Positions 26,217 to 35,678 of a stretch of 64,000 bases of DNA are shown here, one piece after another. How positions within the stretch are numbered: the first letter of the stretch is position 1; the number at the start of each line of letters is the position of its first letter. Source of the DNA: Pseudomonas frederiksbergensis. Lineage in GTDB: Bacteria; Pseudomonadota; Gammaproteobacteria; Pseudomonadales; Pseudomonadaceae. Under the pieces are notes generated by a model, which was not told the origin of the DNA, made no database searches, and was given only the letters and a program-made list of their open reading frames with translations. Location of the stretch: assembly GCF_003732665.1 (NCBI RefSeq), contig NZ_MOBP01000005.1, positions 124,001-188,000 of the forward strand. The letters are read 5' to 3'. The translations under genes and the position numbers were made by a program.

Positions 26217-27224
26217 ATGCAAGCAATGCATGGCTGGGCGACTCGATACGCGCCGTGGGTCGGCCTGGTAGGCATCCTTGGTACTGCGCAATCGCAGGCC
26301 GGCGATTACGAAGGCTCACCCCAGGTGGCCGAATTCGTCGGTGAAATGACCCGCGACTACGGCTTTGCCGGCGAACAGCTGATGGGCGTGTTCCGCGAAG
26401 CCGAGCGCAAACAGGCCATCCTCGACGCCATTTCCAAACCTGCCGAACGGGTCAAGCAGTGGAACGAATACCGCCCGATGTTCATCACCGACGCGCGCAT
26501 CGCCCGTGGTGTGGACTTCTGGCGCCAGCATGAGGCGGTCCTGGCCCGTGCCGAGCAGGAATACGGCGTGCCGGCTCAGGTGATTGTCTCGATCATCGGC
26601 GTTGAAACCTTTTTCGGCCGCAATACCGGCAATTACCGGGTGATCGACGCGTTGTCGACCCTGGGTTTCGACTATCCTCCCCGTGCCGAATTCTTCCGCA
26701 AGGAATTGCGTGAATTCCTGTTGTTGGCCCGGGAAGAGCAGGTCGATCCGCTAACTCTCAAGGGCTCCTACGCCGGTGCGATGGGGCTGCCGCAGTTCAT
26801 GCCGAGCAGTTTTCGCGCCTATGCGGTGGACTTCGACGGCGATGGCCACATTAATATCTGGAACAACCCGGACGATGCCATCGGCAGCGTCGCCAGCTAT
26901 TTCAAGCGTCACGGCTGGGTCGCCGGCGAGCCTGTGGTCAGCCGCGCCGATGTGCGTGGCGATCAGGTGGATGCTGGTTTGACCACTGGTATCGAGCCGA
27001 CGAAAACCGTCGGGGAGTTGCGGGCGTTGGGCTGGTCGAGTCATGATGCGCTGCGCGATGATATGCCGGTCACCGCTTTCCGCCTGGAAGGTGACAATGG
27101 CCCCGAATACTGGATGGGCCTGAAGAATTTTTACGCGATCACGCGTTATAACCGCAGCGTGATGTACGCCATGGCCGTACATCAACTGTCTGAACAGCTG
27201 GTCCAAGCACGGGGCGTCAAGTAA
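26217..27224 (+). CDS. mltB: lytic murein transglycosylase B
   Basis: A 335-residue family 3 lytic transglycosylase that cleaves glycan strands to 1,6-anhydro products. The catalytic Glu is in IIGVETFFGRNTGNYRVIDALSTL, followed by GSYAGAMGLPQFMPSSFRAYAVDFDGDG, typical of MltB. The N-terminus has a hydrophobic export signal with AQSQA, but no obvious lipobox. The ATG at 26217 has AAGGTG upstream. It shares a TAATG junction with rlpA. Confidence 0.94.
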   Translation: MQAMHGWATRYAPWVGLVGILGTAQSQAGDYEGSPQVAEFVGEMTRDYGFAGEQLMGVFREAERKQAILDAISKPAERVKQWNEYRPMFITDARIARGVDFWRQHEAVLARAEQEYGVPAQVIVSIIGVETFFGRNTGNYRVIDALSTLGFDYPPRAEFFRKELREFLLLAREEQVDPLTLKGSYAGAMGLPQFMPSSFRAYAVDFDGDGHINIWNNPDDAIGSVASYFKRHGWVAGEPVVSRADVRGDQVDAGLTTGIEPTKTVGELRALGWSSHDALRDDMPVTAFRLEGDNGPEYWMGLKNFYAITRYNRSVMYAMAVHQLSEQLVQARGVK

Positions 27225-28234
27225 TGCGGGCATTGCCTATGAATAAACCCCTGAAGCTGATGGCATTCGCCGCGTTGGCGGTGCTGGTCGCCAGTTGTTC
27301 GACCAGTCGTGCGCCGACCCAGAAGTCCAACACCGCCGTGCGCGCCACGCCAGGCCTGGACATCAACCGCGCCCACAAAGATGGCGCGCCGTGGTGGGAC
27401 GTCGACGTCTCGCGCATTCCGGATGCCACGCCGACCCTGCACAGCGGTCCTTATAAAGCCAACCCGTACACCGTGCTGGGCAAGACCTACTTCCCGTTGC
27501 AAGACTCCAAGACTTACGTCGCCTCGGGCACGGCGTCGTGGTACGGCACCAAGTTCCACGGCCAGAACACCGCCAACGGTGAGGTGTATGACCTGTACGG
27601 CATGAGTGCTGCCCACAAGACCTTACCGCTGCCAAGTTACGTTCGGGTGACCAACCTGGACAACAACAAGAGCGTGGTCCTGCGGGTCAACGACCGTGGG
27701 CCGTTCTACTCGGACCGCATCATCGACTTGTCCTACGCCGCCGCCAAGAAGCTCGGCTACGCCGAAATCGGCACGGCGCGGGTCAAGGTCGAAGGCATCG
27801 ACCCGCAACAGTGGTGGGCCGCCAAAGGCCGTCCGGCGCCTTTGATGCTCAACGAGCCTCAAGTAGCGCAAAATGCCGCGCCGACCATTACCGCTTCGGC
27901 GGGAACGGTCGAGCAATGGACACCACCGCCGCAACAGCACGCCACGGACACCGTGCCTGTGCAGGTTGCCGCAAAAAAAAACGCTTCTGTACCAGCCTCT
28001 GGCCAGTATCTGCAGGTGGGCGCGTTCGCCAACCCGGACGCTGCAGAACTCCTGAGATCGAAGTTGAGCGGGATGGTGAGCGCTCCGGTGTTCATCAGCT
28101 CGATCGTGCGCAACCAACAGACACTGCATCGGGTGCGCCTGGGGCCGATCGGTTCGCAGGGTGAAATCCAGCAAGTGCAGAACAGTGTGCGAATGGCCAA
28201 TCTCGGTTCGCCGAGCCTGGTCACCGCCGAGTAA
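27224..28234 (+). CDS. rlpA: septal ring lytic transglycosylase RlpA
   Basis: A 336-residue lipoprotein (lipobox LVASC near residue 25). The double-psi beta-barrel domain includes GTASWYGTKFHGQNTANGEVYD and VNDRGPFYSDRIIDLSYAAA. A C-terminal SPOR domain (SGQYLQVGAFANPDAAELL to the end) binds denuded glycan strands. In P. aeruginosa RlpA cleaves such strands and aids daughter-cell separation. A low-complexity linker joins the domains. The start used overlaps the mltB stop; a second Met (MNKPLK) lies five codons in. Confidence 0.95.
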   Translation: MRALPMNKPLKLMAFAALAVLVASCSTSRAPTQKSNTAVRATPGLDINRAHKDGAPWWDVDVSRIPDATPTLHSGPYKANPYTVLGKTYFPLQDSKTYVASGTASWYGTKFHGQNTANGEVYDLYGMSAAHKTLPLPSYVRVTNLDNNKSVVLRVNDRGPFYSDRIIDLSYAAAKKLGYAEIGTARVKVEGIDPQQWWAAKGRPAPLMLNEPQVAQNAAPTITASAGTVEQWTPPPQQHATDTVPVQVAAKKNASVPASGQYLQVGAFANPDAAELLRSKLSGMVSAPVFISSIVRNQQTLHRVRLGPIGSQGEIQQVQNSVRMANLGSPSLVTAE

Positions 28235-28414
28235 CACGCAGTACTTGATTGACGGTTCGCTTGCGGTTTGGGGGGCGGACCGGGTTGTTGGCTCGTTAAG
28301 AACAAAAGCCCGGCAAGGGTTCTGAGTGAGCAACTGAACACGCGACAGCCCTTTAGAAGGTTGTCTGATTAGTTTTGCCTTTGGGCAGTTTCCATTAGCG
28401 ATTTCGAGAGACGG

Positions 28415-29572
28415 ATGAACATCACCACCTTTGCCAAACGCCTGTGCCTGTTAGTCCCGCTGTTCATCACGCCTGCCGCTTTTGCGGTAGAAATGATGCC
28501 GTCGCCACCGCAGCTGGCCGCCAAATCCTACGTGCTCATGGACGCCAGCAGCGGCAACGTGCTGGTCGAGAACAACGGTGACCAGCGCCTGCCGCCCGCC
28601 AGCCTGACCAAACTGATGACCGCGTACATTGCGACGCTGGAAATCCGTCGTGGCCAGATCGGTGAAAACGACCCGGTGACCGTCAGCGAAAACGCCTGGC
28701 GTACCGGCGGTTCGCGGATGTTCATCAAGGTTGGCTCGCAGGTGACTGTCAGCGACCTGCTGCACGGCATCATCATTCAGTCGGGTAACGACGCCAGTGT
28801 TGCGCTCTCCGAGCACATCGCCGGCAGCGAAGACGCGTTCGCCGACATGATGAACAAGACGGCCGGCGACCTGGGCATGACCAACAGCCACTTCATGAAC
28901 CCGACCGGTCTGCCGAACCCTGAGCACTACTCGTCGGCCCACGACATGTCGCTGCTGGCTCGCGCAATCATCCACGAAGACCCGGCTCACTACGCGATCT
29001 ACTCGCAGAAAGAGTTCTTCTGGAACGGCATCAAGCAACCTAACCGCAACCTGCTGCTGTGGCGCGACAAGACTGTCGATGGCCTGAAAACCGGTCACAC
29101 CGATGAAGCCGGCTACTGCATGGTGTCTTCGGCCGTGCGTGATGGCATGCGCCTGATCGCCGTAGTGTTCGGCACCAACAGCGAAGTGGCTCGCGCTTCC
29201 GAAACGCAAAAACTGCTGACCTACGGTTTCCGCTTCTTCGAAACCCAGACCTTCTATCAGAAAGGCGCCGAGCTGGCTCAGGCCCCTGTCTGGAAAGGCA
29301 CCACCAATCAAGTCAAGGCCGGCCTGGCTGAAGACTTGACCATGACCCTGCCGAAGGGCCAGCTGAAAAAGCTCGCCGCCAGCATGACCATGAACCCGCA
29401 ACTGGTTGCGCCAATCGCCAAGGGCGACGTAATCGGTAAAGTCGAAGTGAAACTGGACGACAAAGTGGTGCACAGCGCCGACCTGATCGCTCTGGACGCG
29501 GTCGAGGAGGGTGGTATCTTCCGCCGCATGTGGGATAGCATCCGTCTATTCTTCTACGGCTTGTTCAACTGA
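28415..29572 (+). CDS. dacC: D-alanyl-D-alanine carboxypeptidase (PBP5/6 type)
   Basis: A 385-residue low-molecular-weight PBP that trims the terminal D-Ala from pentapeptides. Signal peptide cleavage is likely at AAFA. The active-site motifs are Ser63-x-x-Lys66 in PASLTKLM, SGN at 123-125 and KTG at 225-227. The C-terminal RRMWDSIRLFFYGLFN is an amphipathic helix that anchors it to the inner membrane. The symbol could also be dacA, depending on convention. A 180-bp gap separates it from rlpA, so it may have its own promoter. Confidence 0.95.
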   Translation: MNITTFAKRLCLLVPLFITPAAFAVEMMPSPPQLAAKSYVLMDASSGNVLVENNGDQRLPPASLTKLMTAYIATLEIRRGQIGENDPVTVSENAWRTGGSRMFIKVGSQVTVSDLLHGIIIQSGNDASVALSEHIAGSEDAFADMMNKTAGDLGMTNSHFMNPTGLPNPEHYSSAHDMSLLARAIIHEDPAHYAIYSQKEFFWNGIKQPNRNLLLWRDKTVDGLKTGHTDEAGYCMVSSAVRDGMRLIAVVFGTNSEVARASETQKLLTYGFRFFETQTFYQKGAELAQAPVWKGTTNQVKAGLAEDLTMTLPKGQLKKLAASMTMNPQLVAPIAKGDVIGKVEVKLDDKVVHSADLIALDAVEEGGIFRRMWDSIRLFFYGLFN

Positions 29573-29588
29573 ATTAGTGTGGACCTGC

Positions 29589-29619
29589 ATGGCTCTGTTC
29601 CAACCCGGAACGGAGCCAT
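29589..29619 (+). other. stem-loop between dacC and ybeD
   Basis: ATGGCTCTGTTCC pairs with GGAACGGAGCCAT (13 bp, one G-U) around a 5-base loop. No T run follows, so it is more likely a processing or stabilising hairpin than a full terminator. Confidence 0.5.
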
Positions 29620-29652
29620 GTCCGTTGCCACGGCTTACGAGGCCGTTACGCC

Positions 29653-29928
29653 ATGACAGATACCGAAGTAAAGGCGCCAAAGATCGAATTCCCTGCCAAT
29701 GATTATCCGATCAAGGTGATCGGTGACACCATTGTCGACATCAAGCAAAAGATCATCGATATCGTCAAGAAACACGCGACGATCAACGATGAGAAAGTGG
29801 ATGAACGCCAGAGCAGCAACGGCAAGTACACCACGATCCAGTTGCACATCCTCGCCACCGGTCAAGACCAGCTGTACGACATCAACAGCGAACTGCGGGC
29901 TACCGGTTTCGTGCACATGGTGCTGTGA
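29653..29928 (+). CDS. YbeD/DUF493 family protein
   Basis: A 91-residue ACT-like small protein. Typical features are [44 protein letters not shown], and the C-terminal [11 protein letters not shown]. It normally stands next to lipB, as here, where it overlaps the lipB start (TGATG). A regulatory role is suspected but not established. Confidence 0.93.
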   Translation: MTDTEVKAPKIEFPANDYPIKVIGDTIVDIKQKIIDIVKKHATINDEKVDERQSSNGKYTTIQLHILATGQDQLYDINSELRATGFVHMVL

Positions 29929-30575
29929 TGCCTGGCACGCTGGGCTTTCGCGAGCTTGGCCAGATGGCTTACGAGCCGGTCTGGCATGCCATGCAGCGCT
30001 TCACCAATGAACGCGGCACCGAGGCTGCGGACGAAATCTGGCTGGTCGAACACCCGCCGGTGTTCACCCAGGGCCAGGCCGGCAAGGCCGAGCACCTGTT
30101 GCTGCCGGGAGATATTCCGGTGGTGCAGGTCGATCGCGGCGGCCAGGTGACTTACCATGGTCCCGGCCAGTTGGTGGCCTACCTGCTGCTGGATGTGCGC
30201 AAACTGGGTTTCGGCGTGCGTGACCTGGTCACCCGCATGGAACACTGCCTGATCGAGTTGCTGGCCAGCTACGGCGTCACTGCCGCAGCCAAGCCGGACG
30301 CGCCGGGTGTCTACGTCGACGGAGCAAAAATTGCTTCGCTGGGGCTGCGAATTCGCCATGGTTGCTCCTTCCATGGCCTGGCCCTGAACGTGGACATGAA
30401 CCTGGAACCGTTTCGACGGATTAATCCCTGCGGCTACGCCGGGCTGGCGATGACCCAGCTGAGCGATCACGCAGGATCGATTGAATTTGCCGAGGTAAGT
30501 GCCCGGCTGCGCGCGCAGCTCGTCAAACACCTCGACTATGCTGAGCAGACGACCCTAACGGGCGGAATCGACTGA
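29928..30575 (+). CDS. lipB: lipoyl(octanoyl) transferase
   Basis: A 215-residue enzyme that transfers octanoyl from acyl carrier protein to lipoyl domains. The motif [20 protein letters not shown], the catalytic Lys in [13 protein letters not shown] and the catalytic Cys in [14 protein letters not shown] are all present. I used the ATG at 29928; a GTG one codon earlier is the alternative. lipA follows one base after the stop. Confidence 0.97.
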   Translation: MPGTLGFRELGQMAYEPVWHAMQRFTNERGTEAADEIWLVEHPPVFTQGQAGKAEHLLLPGDIPVVQVDRGGQVTYHGPGQLVAYLLLDVRKLGFGVRDLVTRMEHCLIELLASYGVTAAAKPDAPGVYVDGAKIASLGLRIRHGCSFHGLALNVDMNLEPFRRINPCGYAGLAMTQLSDHAGSIEFAEVSARLRAQLVKHLDYAEQTTLTGGID

Positions 30576-30576
30576 T

Positions 30577-31602
30577 ATGACTACTGATGCAGTGCAAACC
30601 ATGATCCCGACGCTGGATGTCACCGAGCGCCCGGCCCCACGTGCCAAGGTAGAAGCCGGCGTCAAGCTGCGCGGCGCCGAGAAGGTTGCACGCATTCCGG
30701 TAAAGATCATTCCGACCACCGAACTGCCGAAGAAACCTGACTGGATTCGCGTGCGCATCCCGGTTTCCCCGGAAGTCGACCGCATCAAGGCCCTGCTGCG
30801 CAAACACAAGCTGCACAGCGTCTGCGAAGAAGCGTCTTGCCCGAACCTGGGCGAGTGCTTCTCCGGCGGCACCGCAACGTTCATGATCATGGGCGACATC
30901 TGCACCCGTCGTTGCCCGTTCTGCGACGTTGGCCACGGTCGTCCGAAGCCACTGGACACCAACGAGCCGCAAAGCCTGGCCATCGCCATCGCCGATCTGA
31001 AGCTCAAGTACGTGGTGATCACTTCGGTTGACCGCGACGACCTGCGTGACGGCGGTGCCCAGCACTTTGCCGACTGCATTCGCGAGATCCGCAAGCTGTC
31101 GCCGAACGTGCAGCTCGAAACCCTGGTCCCGGACTACCGTGGCCGCATGGACGTGGCGCTGGAAATCACCGCCGCCGAGCCGCCGGATGTGTTCAACCAC
31201 AACCTGGAAACCGTGCCGCGCCTGTACAAGGCTGCGCGTCCGGGTTCGGATTACCAGTGGTCGCTGACCCTGCTGCAACGCTTCAAGCAGATGATGCCGC
31301 ACATTCCGACCAAATCCGGCCTGATGCTGGGCCTGGGCGAAACCGACGAAGAAGTCATCGAAGTCATGAAGCGCATGCGCGAACACGACATCGACATGCT
31401 GACCCTCGGCCAGTACCTGCAACCGTCCCGCAGCCACTTGCCGGTGCAGCGTTTCGTGCACCCGGACGTGTTCGCCTGGTTTGCCGAGGAAGGCTACAAA
31501 ATGGGCTTCAAGAACGTCGCTTCCGGCCCGTTGGTACGTTCCTCGTACCACGCCGACGAGCAGGCGAAGCTGGTTAAAGCCGAGCTGATCGCGTCCTTGT
31601 GA
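30577..31602 (+). CDS. lipA: lipoyl synthase
   Basis: A 341-residue radical SAM enzyme that inserts two sulfurs into octanoyl groups. The radical SAM cluster cysteines are 109, 113 and 116 (CTRRCPFC). The auxiliary cluster cysteines are 83, 88 and 94 ([12 protein letters not shown]). The C-terminal [12 protein letters not shown] carries the Ser ligand region (RSSY). It is the last gene of the proA-to-lipA series and is followed by a strong terminator. Confidence 0.98.
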   Translation: MTTDAVQTMIPTLDVTERPAPRAKVEAGVKLRGAEKVARIPVKIIPTTELPKKPDWIRVRIPVSPEVDRIKALLRKHKLHSVCEEASCPNLGECFSGGTATFMIMGDICTRRCPFCDVGHGRPKPLDTNEPQSLAIAIADLKLKYVVITSVDRDDLRDGGAQHFADCIREIRKLSPNVQLETLVPDYRGRMDVALEITAAEPPDVFNHNLETVPRLYKAARPGSDYQWSLTLLQRFKQMMPHIPTKSGLMLGLGETDEEVIEVMKRMREHDIDMLTLGQYLQPSRSHLPVQRFVHPDVFAWFAEEGYKMGFKNVASGPLVRSSYHADEQAKLVKAELIASL

Positions 31603-31616
31603 TGCGTGGCTGAACC

Positions 31617-31658
31617 ACAAAAACGCCCGCACGGCTTCGGCCATGCGGGCGTTTTTTT
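31617..31658 (+). terminator. intrinsic terminator after lipA
   Basis: AAACGCCCGCA and TGCGGGCGTTT form an 11-bp stem that runs into seven Ts, 15 bases after the lipA stop. This is the clearest Rho-independent terminator in the window. Confidence 0.93.
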
Positions 31659-31775
31659 GCCTTGCCTATGCCCACGGAGGTCTTTTCCTGCACTACGCGG
31701 CGCGATCGACCCCCTTCTGTTTATGCCCGTTCCTGACTACTGTGTGCTGAAGTTTTCATGCAGGGAGATTCATGG

Positions 31776-32726
31776 ATGACCGTTCGACCGACCCACACGC
31801 TTTTTCCCCACGCTCCTGTGCCGGCATTGCCGCCGGAAGGGCTGATCGGCGTGATTGCGCCTGCCGGTCCTGCAACCCTGGATACCGACAAAGCCGTGCA
31901 ATGGATGCGCGCCCGGGGCTATGCGCTGCGGGTGTTTCCCGGCGTCTATGAGAAGGACGGCTACCTGGCCGGCAGCGATGAGGTGCGCCTCAACGATTTG
32001 CATGGGGCGTTCGCGGACCCTGAAGTCGACGCGATCATTTGCCTGCGCGGCGGCTACGGCACGCCCCGTTTGCTCGATCGCCTCGACTTCGACCTGTTGC
32101 GGGCCAACGCCAAGCCTTTTATCGGCTACAGCGACATCACGGCGCTGCATCTGGCCATCAGTCGTTATGCAGGCTTTGTGACCTTTCATGGGCCGTTGCT
32201 CAACGCTGATCTGCTGGGCGACAAGCAGAAACCCACTGAGTCGTCCTTCTTCAACATGCTGCGTGGTCAAGTGAAGGCCGGCAGTGTGCTCGCGCACCCG
32301 GCGGCCTACCCGTTGACCACCATCGAGCCTGGCATCGCCCACGGACGTTTGCTGGGGGGCAATCTGTCGATGATTGCCGCGATCATGGGCACGCCGTATG
32401 AAATCGAGGCCGAGGGCGCGATTCTGTTCATTGAGGACATTAACGAGCCGCTGTACCGCATCGATCGGCTGCTGACCCATCTGCGCCTGGCCGGCACGCT
32501 GGGCAAGTTACGCGGGGTGCTGGTGGGGGATGTGGCGGGGGTGGAGGCGGCTGCGTTGGCGCGCTTGCTCAAGCAGACCTTCGAACCGTTGCGGATTCCG
32601 GTACTGGCCGGGTGGCGCAGCGGGCACTGCGATCCGAACCTGACGCTGCCCATGGGCGCGCTGGTCAAGCTGGATGCGGGGAACATGGTGGTGGTGTTGG
32701 AGCAGGATGTGGTGGTCAAAACTTAG
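31776..32726 (+). CDS. ldcA: murein tetrapeptide LD-carboxypeptidase
   Basis: A 316-residue S66-family peptidase that removes the terminal D-Ala from recycled tetrapeptides in the cytoplasm. The catalytic Ser lies in FIGYSDITALHL, the Glu in FIEDINEPLYRIDRLL and the His in GWRSGHCDPNLTLPMG. I chose the ATG at 31776 with AGGGAGA upstream; an ATG six codons earlier (31758) sits in front of that site and is less likely. Functional partner of mpl. Confidence 0.95.
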   Translation: MTVRPTHTLFPHAPVPALPPEGLIGVIAPAGPATLDTDKAVQWMRARGYALRVFPGVYEKDGYLAGSDEVRLNDLHGAFADPEVDAIICLRGGYGTPRLLDRLDFDLLRANAKPFIGYSDITALHLAISRYAGFVTFHGPLLNADLLGDKQKPTESSFFNMLRGQVKAGSVLAHPAAYPLTTIEPGIAHGRLLGGNLSMIAAIMGTPYEIEAEGAILFIEDINEPLYRIDRLLTHLRLAGTLGKLRGVLVGDVAGVEAAALARLLKQTFEPLRIPVLAGWRSGHCDPNLTLPMGALVKLDAGNMVVVLEQDVVVKT

Positions 32727-32749
32727 AGATTTATCGCCTGGCAGTCAGC

Positions 32750-32828
32750 CTTCGCGAGCAAGCCCGCTCCCACATTGGTTTTGTGTACAGCACAGAACCA
32801 ATGTGGGAGCGGGCTTGCTCGCGAAGGG
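32750..32828. repeat. REP doublet (REPIN) between convergent genes
   Basis: CTTCGCGAGCAAGCCCGCTCCCACATTGGTT faces AACCAATGTGGGAGCGGGCTTGCTCGCGAAG. The arms are perfect and extended. Confidence 0.88.
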
Positions 32829-32848
32829 GCCATCAGCCATACGGCTGA

Positions 32849-34171
32849 CTATCGGCCGCGCAGGCCTTCCAGCAACTTATGCGTCGGATACCCATCCGCC
32901 GGCCAGCCAAACGACTGCTGTGCGCTACGGATCGCCTTGCGGGTATTGGCGCCGATGATGCCGTCGGCGGTGCCCGCATCGTAGTTCTGCGCACTCAGCA
33001 GGTTTTGCAACTCGATCCGCTCGCTGCGGCTCAGCGGCAAGTCATCCTTGGGCCACGAGCCACTGATCAGGCCGCCGCCGGTGAAACGCTCGGACAACAG
33101 ACTCACCGCCAACGCATAGGACGACGAGTTGTTGTACTTGAGGATCGCGCGGAAGTTGTCGAGGACCAGGAACGCCGGGCCACGATAACCGGCCGGCAAC
33201 AGCAGCGCGGCGGACAAGTGTTCGGCGCCTGCCGGGACCTGCGCGCCATTGGGCAGGCTTACGCCCAGTTGCTGCCATTCGGCGACGCTTTTGCGAATCG
33301 TGCCGTCGGCCAGGACGTAATTGAAATTGCCAGGCAGTTGCGCCTCGAAACCCCACGGCTGGCCTTTCTGCCAGCCGGAGCTTTGCAGGTAGTGCGCGGT
33401 CGAGGCCAGGGCATCGGCCGGGCTGCCCCAGATATCCCGGCGACCGTCGCCATCGAAGTCCACGGCGTGGGTGTTGTAGGTGGTCGGAATGAACTGGGTC
33501 TGGCCCATGGCGCCGGCCCAGGAGCCGAGCATTTTCTCCGGCGTGATGTCGCCCTGTTGCAGGATCTGCAGGGCGGCGATCAGTTGCGCATGGGCAAAGC
33601 CTGGACGACGGCCTTCGTAGGCCAGGGTCGCCAGGGAATTGATCACCGACTTGGTGCCCTGGAACTGCCCGAAGTTACTTTCCATGCCCCACACCGCAAC
33701 CAGTGCCTGGCGGTCGACGCCGTAGCGCTGCTCAATGCTTTGCAGGATGTCGGCGTACTGGCTGACCAGCGCCTGACCCTTGCGCACCCGCAGCGGCGAC
33801 AGCGCGCCGTCGAGGTATTCCCACACCGGGCGGGAGAATTCCGGTTGACTACGGTCGGCACGGATCACGCTGTCATCGAAGCTGACATTGGCGAAGGCGC
33901 GGTCGAACAGGTCGGCACGAATCCCGGCGGCCAGGGCGTCCTTGCGGAAACCGGCCTGCCATTCGGCAAAGGTCTGGGTCGGCTGGATATCGAGGTTGTC
34001 ACCGCTCGGCACCACGGGCGGAATCACCGCTGGGGCGGTCGCGACGGGGACGGTCTGAAGCGGTTGGGCGTCGGCGGCGGTCGGTTTTTCCGCGCAGGCG
34101 ACAAGCAATATGAGGCTGGAGGCAGCAATCAGTTGGCGAAGGTGCCAACGACGTGAAAGACAAAGGGGCAT
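32849..34171 (-). CDS. MltB-type lytic murein transglycosylase with peptidoglycan-binding domain
   Basis: A 440-residue predicted lipoprotein (LILLVACAEKP). A family 3 transglycosylase domain has the catalytic Glu in VWGMESNFGQFQGTKSVINSLATL, then GSWAGAMGQTQFIPTTYNTHAVDFDGDG. A PG_binding_1 domain at the C-terminus (LQNLLSAQNYDAGTADGIIG) probably targets murein. A Pro/Val-rich linker follows the signal. It is paralogous to mltB at 26217 but longer. The start at 34169-34171 gives a proper signal peptide, though the ribosome site is weak. Confidence 0.92.
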   Translation of the reverse strand: MPLCLSRRWHLRQLIAASSLILLVACAEKPTAADAQPLQTVPVATAPAVIPPVVPSGDNLDIQPTQTFAEWQAGFRKDALAAGIRADLFDRAFANVSFDDSVIRADRSQPEFSRPVWEYLDGALSPLRVRKGQALVSQYADILQSIEQRYGVDRQALVAVWGMESNFGQFQGTKSVINSLATLAYEGRRPGFAHAQLIAALQILQQGDITPEKMLGSWAGAMGQTQFIPTTYNTHAVDFDGDGRRDIWGSPADALASTAHYLQSSGWQKGQPWGFEAQLPGNFNYVLADGTIRKSVAEWQQLGVSLPNGAQVPAGAEHLSAALLLPAGYRGPAFLVLDNFRAILKYNNSSSYALAVSLLSERFTGGGLISGSWPKDDLPLSRSERIELQNLLSAQNYDAGTADGIIGANTRKAIRSAQQSFGWPADGYPTHKLLEGLRGR

Positions 34172-34232
34172 GCACAGGTCCAGGGAATACGAATCAGGTG
34201 CAGACCTTAACATGGAGAAGGGGGGCTGCGCT

Positions 34233-34397
34233 TTAAGCGGCCAGAAAGTAAGAAGCCTCCCAGCTATTAGACTGGAAGGCTTCGCGGCGGTAGCTACCTT
34301 TGCCCTTGCCGGCTCGTTCCTGACGGCTGCGGAACAGTGGCTGGGCGATGATGGATTTGGCCTTGTTGGGGCCACTTTTAGATGGCTTTTTGCTCAT
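34233..34397 (-). CDS. arfA: alternative ribosome-rescue factor A
   Basis: A 54-codon ORF. The N-terminal part (MSKKPSKSGPNKAKSIIAQ, then PLFRSRQERAGKGKGSYRRE) matches ArfA, which recruits RF2 to ribosomes stalled on mRNAs lacking a stop codon when tmRNA is short. The 3' end of the ORF contains a 12-bp stem-loop (34252-34283). In known arfA genes such a hairpin is cut by RNase III or ends transcription, so the mRNA has no stop and the protein is made only when trans-translation fails. It lies upstream of the transglycosylase gene on the same strand. Confidence 0.9.
   Translation of the reverse strand: MSKKPSKSGPNKAKSIIAQPLFRSRQERAGKGKGSYRREAFQSNSWEASYFLAA
34252..34283 (-). terminator. in-gene hairpin that truncates arfA mRNA
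   Basis: On the minus strand GAAGCCTTCCAG pairs with CTGGGAGGCTTC (12 bp, one G-U) around TCTAATAG, and a T-rich stretch (TTACTTTCT) follows. It lies entirely within the last 17 codons of arfA. Confidence 0.85.
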
Positions 34398-34490
34398 GAT
34401 CGGATCTCACAGATAGGTGGCTTTTGCGGGGGAAATAATCTGCCGAAGTTTGGGTTCTGTCCAGCCCCACATTGTGTAGGACCTTTCGGA

Positions 34491-34578
34491 CGCCTTCGCG
34501 AGCAAGCCCGCTCCCACATTCGACCGCATTTATCCTGGAGGAGCTCGGTTTAATGTGGGAGCGGGCTTGCTCGCGAAT
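34491..34578. repeat. REP doublet (REPIN)
   Basis: CCTTCGCGAGCAAGCCCGCTCCCACATT faces AATGTGGGAGCGGGCTTGCTCGCGAA. It lies between holA and arfA. Confidence 0.85.
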
Positions 34579-34601
34579 GGCCATTATGCAATCGCAAGAC
34601 T

Positions 34602-35639
34602 TTACTCGGCAGGCAACGACAATCTCTGCCCAGCCATCAACAACGACAACCGACTCAAACTCATCCACGGCGAACCCGCCGCCTGGCCCTTGATCTGCGC
34701 ATCGATGCGCTGCGCTTCGAGCAACAACTGCGCCCAGCGTTGCGCCGAGTAGCGTTGCAGGGCTTTGCTCATCAGCGGTTTGCGTTTGTCCCAGACCGGC
34801 GGTCGGGCCGAGCTGAAGGCTTTGTCCAGCGGCACACCCTGGCTGTATTGCAGTGCAAGGCTGGCGAGCAGGCGCAACTCACGGGCCAGGGCCCAGAGAA
34901 TCACCGGCGGCTCGACGCCCTCGCCACGCAACCCTTCGAGCATGCGCAGGGCATGGGCGGCTTCGCCGTTGAGAATCGCATCGGTCAGGCCGAACACGTC
35001 GAAACGCGCACTGTCGGCCACAGCCGCTTGCACGGTTTCGACGGTGATCTGGCCACCTTCAGCCATCAGCTTGAGCTTTTCGATTTCCTGGGCGGCGGCC
35101 AACAGGTTGCCCTCGACCCGTGCGGCAATCAGCTCCACGGCGTCCTGACTGGCAGACAGCCCGGCCTGGGACAAGCGCTGACGAATCCAGCTCGGCAGCT
35201 GGTTGGCATCCACCGGCCAGATTTGCACGAACTGCGTCTGCGCACCCTCGACCAGGGCTTTACCCCACTTGGTCTTCTGCGCCGCGCCATCAAGCTTGGG
35301 CAGGCTGATCAGCAAAATCGTGTCTTCGGCCGGGCGCGAGCAGTATTCGATGAACGCCGCGGCACCCTTGTCACCGGGCTTGCCGGAGGGCAAACGCAGT
35401 TCCAGAAGGCGCTTTTCAGCGAACAACGACATGCTGGCGCCGGCCTGCAGCAGCGTACCCCAGTCGAAACTGGCGTCGGCGGCGAAGACCTGGCGTTCAT
35501 CGAAACCTTGCTGGCGAGCCGCAGCGCGAATCGCGTCGGCGGCTTCCTGACACAACAGTGGGTCATCGCCACTGATGATGTAGACCGGCGCGAGGGCACC
35601 TTGCAGGTGTTTGGCGAGTTGGGCGGGGGCGAGTTTCAT
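34602..35639 (-). CDS. holA: DNA polymerase III delta subunit
   Basis: A 345-residue clamp-loader subunit that opens the beta clamp. The typical start is MKLAPAQLAKHLQGALAPVYIISGDDPLLCQEAADAIRAAA, and SMSLFAEKRLLELRLPSGKPG and the C-terminal LLLEAQRIDAQIKGQ follow. It lacks an intact P-loop, as expected for delta. Gene order leuS-lptE-holA is conserved across gammaproteobacteria. Confidence 0.96.
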   Translation of the reverse strand: MKLAPAQLAKHLQGALAPVYIISGDDPLLCQEAADAIRAAARQQGFDERQVFAADASFDWGTLLQAGASMSLFAEKRLLELRLPSGKPGDKGAAAFIEYCSRPAEDTILLISLPKLDGAAQKTKWGKALVEGAQTQFVQIWPVDANQLPSWIRQRLSQAGLSASQDAVELIAARVEGNLLAAAQEIEKLKLMAEGGQITVETVQAAVADSARFDVFGLTDAILNGEAAHALRMLEGLRGEGVEPPVILWALARELRLLASLALQYSQGVPLDKAFSSARPPVWDKRKPLMSKALQRYSAQRWAQLLLEAQRIDAQIKGQAAGSPWMSLSRLSLLMAGQRLSLPAE

Positions 35640-35651
35640 AAGAGAGGGCGA

Positions 35652-35673
35652 ACGGGGCGCTTGAGCGCCCCGT
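35652..35673 (-). other. GC-rich hairpin between lptE and holA
   Basis: ACGGGGCGC and GCGCCCCGT form a perfect 9-bp stem with a 4-base loop, between the lptE stop and the holA start. With no T run after it on the minus strand it may attenuate or stabilise rather than terminate. Confidence 0.5.
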
Positions 35674-35678
35674 AAGTC

